A stretch of DNA of 64,000 nt from Linyphia triangularis (Eukaryota; Arthropoda; Arachnida; Araneae; Linyphiidae), in the NCBI GenBank assembly GCA_963978545.1, contig OZ021728.1:186001-250000 (forward strand), read 5' to 3'. Positions 61,421 through 64,000 of the stretch are shown in pieces. The notes under the pieces are model-generated. The model ran no database searches, was not told where the DNA came from, and saw nothing but the letters and a program-made list of their open reading frames with translations. Numbering within the stretch: position 1 is the first letter of the stretch; every line of letters begins with the position of its first letter. The translations under genes and the position numbers were made by a program.

Positions 61421-62696
61421 TCTATAAAAATAAAACAAGCTGTGTGTGTGTGTCTGTCTGTGTCTCTGTGGATCTATAGAAACCTACTTAAAATTGAAGT
61501 AGAGCTCTGAAATTTTCAGCATACGTAGTTTTGACCTTCTAATTTTATGCATCACAAACAGAATTTAAAAATTTTAATTAGTTCTTTTTTAATTAATTTT
61601 TTTAGTTAATAAATATGTTACAAAACGATATCTAATAGGGCTACAGCTCTGAAATTTTCAACATAAGTAGTTTTGGCCTTTTAATTAGGCTTTTAAAAAA
61701 CAGAATTTAAAATTTTTATTTTGTTCTTTTTTAATTAATTAATAGACATTTTACAAAACGACTACTAATTGGGTTACAGCTCTGAAATTTTCAACATAAA
61801 TAGTTTTAGCCTTTTAATTAGACTTTTGAAAAACAGAATTTTAAATTTTTGTTTACCTTCTTATTAATTAATTTTTTTAATTAATTAATATATATATTAC
61901 AAAACGATTTCAAATACGGCTACAGCTTTGAAATTTTCAACATATATAGTTGTGGCGTTCTAATTGGATTTTTAAAAAACAAAATTTAATTTTTTTTTTT
62001 TTTTTTATTAATTAATTAACAAATATTTTGCAAAGCGATTTGTGATTGAGCTACATTTCTGAAATTTTCAACACAAGTAGTTTTGGCCTTCTAATTGGAC
62101 TGATAAAAAGTTAAAATTTTAATTTGTTTTTCAATTAATTTTTTTACAAAAAGCGACTTCGAATAGGCCTAGATCTCTGAAAGTTTCAACATAAGTAGTT
62201 TTAGCCTCTAATTTTGCTTTCCACAAACACATGTTAAAATAATCTTAAAGGGATGTTGTATTATTGTATAAACGGGGAATTTTGTTTTTCTTGACAAGGG
62301 AGTTTTAAATTTATTTTATGCAACACCGGTATGAAAATAAAGTCATTTGTAACAATTAAATCACTCTATTTCAAAGGAAAATAACATTCTATCTTCAGAG
62401 AGTGAATCGAGCTTATACTTACGCAGCAATGAACCTTTCAGAGAGCGAAGCGAGGCTATGCTTGCATAGCAATGAACCTTTTAACGAGTGAAATAAGCCT
62501 GTGTTTAAGTGTCCATGAACTTTTCATCGAACGAAGCGAGCTCGATTTTGCTTAGCGATGAACTTTCCTGCGAGCGAAGAGCCAAAAATTGGATCTTTTA
62601 TACACGAATGACAGATTTCCGCAACACGAGGCTTCACAGCTAGCTAAAATATTGCACATGTTAAAATTTCGTAGCGAAGCACGGGTATTTAGCTAG
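61421..62696 (+). mobile_element. Helitron-like non-autonomous element with internal tandem repeats
   Basis: 1276 bp, begins TCTATAAAAATAAAACAAGC, ends ...CACGGGTATTTAGCTAG, inserted between A and T with no target duplication: 5' TC, 3' CTAG and A^T insertion are Helitron hallmarks. Inside are a (GT)n stretch at 61441, six diverged ~110-145-bp repeats containing TCTGAAATTTTCAACATAAG (near 61506, 61648, 61781, 61926, 62058, 62176), then about four ~60-bp repeats with GAGCGAAGCGAG and AGCAATGAACCTTT (62398-62580). No Rep/helicase ORF and no strong 3' hairpin seen. Confidence 0.72.
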
Positions 62697-64000
62697 TTCT
62701 TCATAAATATAAACTAATTTCTCTCGTTTCAAAAAATACGGGCATACTCCATTGCACCAAAATGTTGACAATTTAGCATATATTCTTGCTGGGAATGATA
62801 ATGCATTATGAAAAGGGCCCTAGCAGCGTAGAAACGCGGGTCAATTTTGCCAGACATAGGCAGGGCCTGACAATGACAAGTTGAGGCCCAAGACCTGGCC
62901 ACTTTCAGAGGACCCTTTTTTAAATGCGAGATTTATTGGAAATGGGCTTGAAACGCAGTCAAATGAATTAACATTAAATATAGAAAAATTTGATAAATTA
63001 ATGTTAATGTATTGTTTTCTAAAAGTTTTTTTTTTTTTTTTTTATCACAACTAAAGAAACAAATTTCGAACAATAAAATTTATAAATCAAAACAGGAAAA
63101 ACTTTTTAATTTATCATTGCATTTCACGATCACAATGTGTAATAATATCAGTGTCAACAATATCTGCATTATTAGATTTGCTGATGTCGCAATAAATTCG
63201 TCAAGACTTCCTTTCAATATTTTTTCAAGAAAGCATTTTTTTTACTCTTTTAAATGATAGTTCGATTTATTTGAATAAATACACTCTGGGATACTAAAGA
63301 AGGTTCAAGATCAATATAAAATTATTTTTATGTACAATTCTTTTATACAGATTATAACAGATATCCACACCACATAGCGTTTGTGAAAGAAAAGTTATAG
63401 GTTTACAGCCAATTTCGGGGCCACCTAAAATCATGGGCTCAAGGCCTGGGCTATGTGGGCCTAGGACAGGGCCTGATTTACCATTAGGCCCACTAGGCCC
63501 GGGCCTAGGGGCCACCAAATTTGGGGCCCCCCAAATTTTGAAAGTTTTCTGAAAATTTTAAATATAATGGTCTTTTTATGGGAAGTACTGAACAAAAATA
63601 ATAAATTTTTAGTTACACATCCGCAAATTCCATGTTTTTTATAGTCACAGAGAGTTAAGTTAGATAGATTAACCTAATAAAACCTAATTAAGCAAATCTT
63701 TCCGGTTCAGCCAATCATATACAACTTCTTCATATGTACACGGAGACAAAGGCTTTACGCCGCTGTTCTCCTTCTCTCGCCTCTTGTAAAGAGATGTTTA
63801 CCAACCAACCAGCTATATACAACTTCTTATATTATGAAATGAAAGAATCTGTGATTGGTTGGTTTGCAGACTCTTCTGTGGACTTTTTTGGCCCTCCTTT
63901 TTGGTGAGATCGTAGAAACAGTGGAAAGGTTACTTTGTATTATTTACAGTTATTGTTATAAAATTAAGTAATCTTTATTATTATATAGTTTGTGGATTTA
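62697..64000. other. right edge of window, repeat ends only
   Basis: CAGGGCCTGACAATGAC (~62871) and an inverse-like GGACAGGGCCTGATTTACC (~63465) with a GC-rich palindromic GGCCCGGGCC at ~63496 look like transposon termini. No complete element or gene can be delimited. Confidence 0.4.

Noticed and set aside
62398..62580. CRISPR-like regular repeats of ~60 bp
   Set aside because: Eukaryotic sequence; units are diverged tandem repeats inside a Helitron-like element, without identical repeats or unique spacers.

Overview
This window is animal nuclear DNA: very AT-rich, with short exons bounded by GT/AG introns and dense transposon debris. Its one host gene, on the minus strand, is PSMD2 (RPN1), the largest non-ATPase scaffold subunit of the 26S proteasome base. 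Eighteen coding exons, from the start codon at 58858 down to 4286, keep one frame through every junction and give 797 codons plus one base. The last ~100 residues (one or more exons plus the 3' UTR) lie beyond coordinate 1. The protein looks arthropod-like, and the gene size, AT content and repeats would suit a spider or other arachnid; that placement is inference.

Layout from left to right (gene 3' end to 5' end). 1-4285: repeats, including a nested miniature-element insertion at 3280-4222. 4286-4507: exon 18. 4508-14900: a 10.4-kb intron holding a foldback element with a tRNA-like core, a TA-flanked element and a young full-length Ty3/Gypsy-type LTR retrotransposon (6696-12818) on the plus strand. 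14901-25580: exons 17 to 11, with a broken mariner in the intron at 21511-23962. 25581-32177: an intron with a hAT-derived element, a 3.7-kb element with a 6-bp target duplication, and more miniature elements. 32178-53440: exons 10 to 2, with a degenerate LTR beside exon 4, Helitron-like elements and another 8-bp-duplication element. 53441-58756: first coding intron. 58757-58858: exon 1. 58859-64000: no second gene, but a 252-bp (TA)n tract, an inverted repeat pair and a Helitron-like insertion whose empty site is preserved elsewhere in the window.

The host gene looks intact and conserved; the novelty is in what sits in its introns. The main points are: (1) a recent LTR element (one difference between 472-bp LTRs) with a candidate -1 frameshift heptamer at the gag stop, an altered reverse-transcriptase active site and a rearrangement typical of template switching; (2) a Helitron-like element whose insertion between A and T can be read against an empty paralogous site; (3) element families with 6-bp target duplications, one nested twice in other miniature elements. 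All family assignments come from reading the sequence, without any database search.
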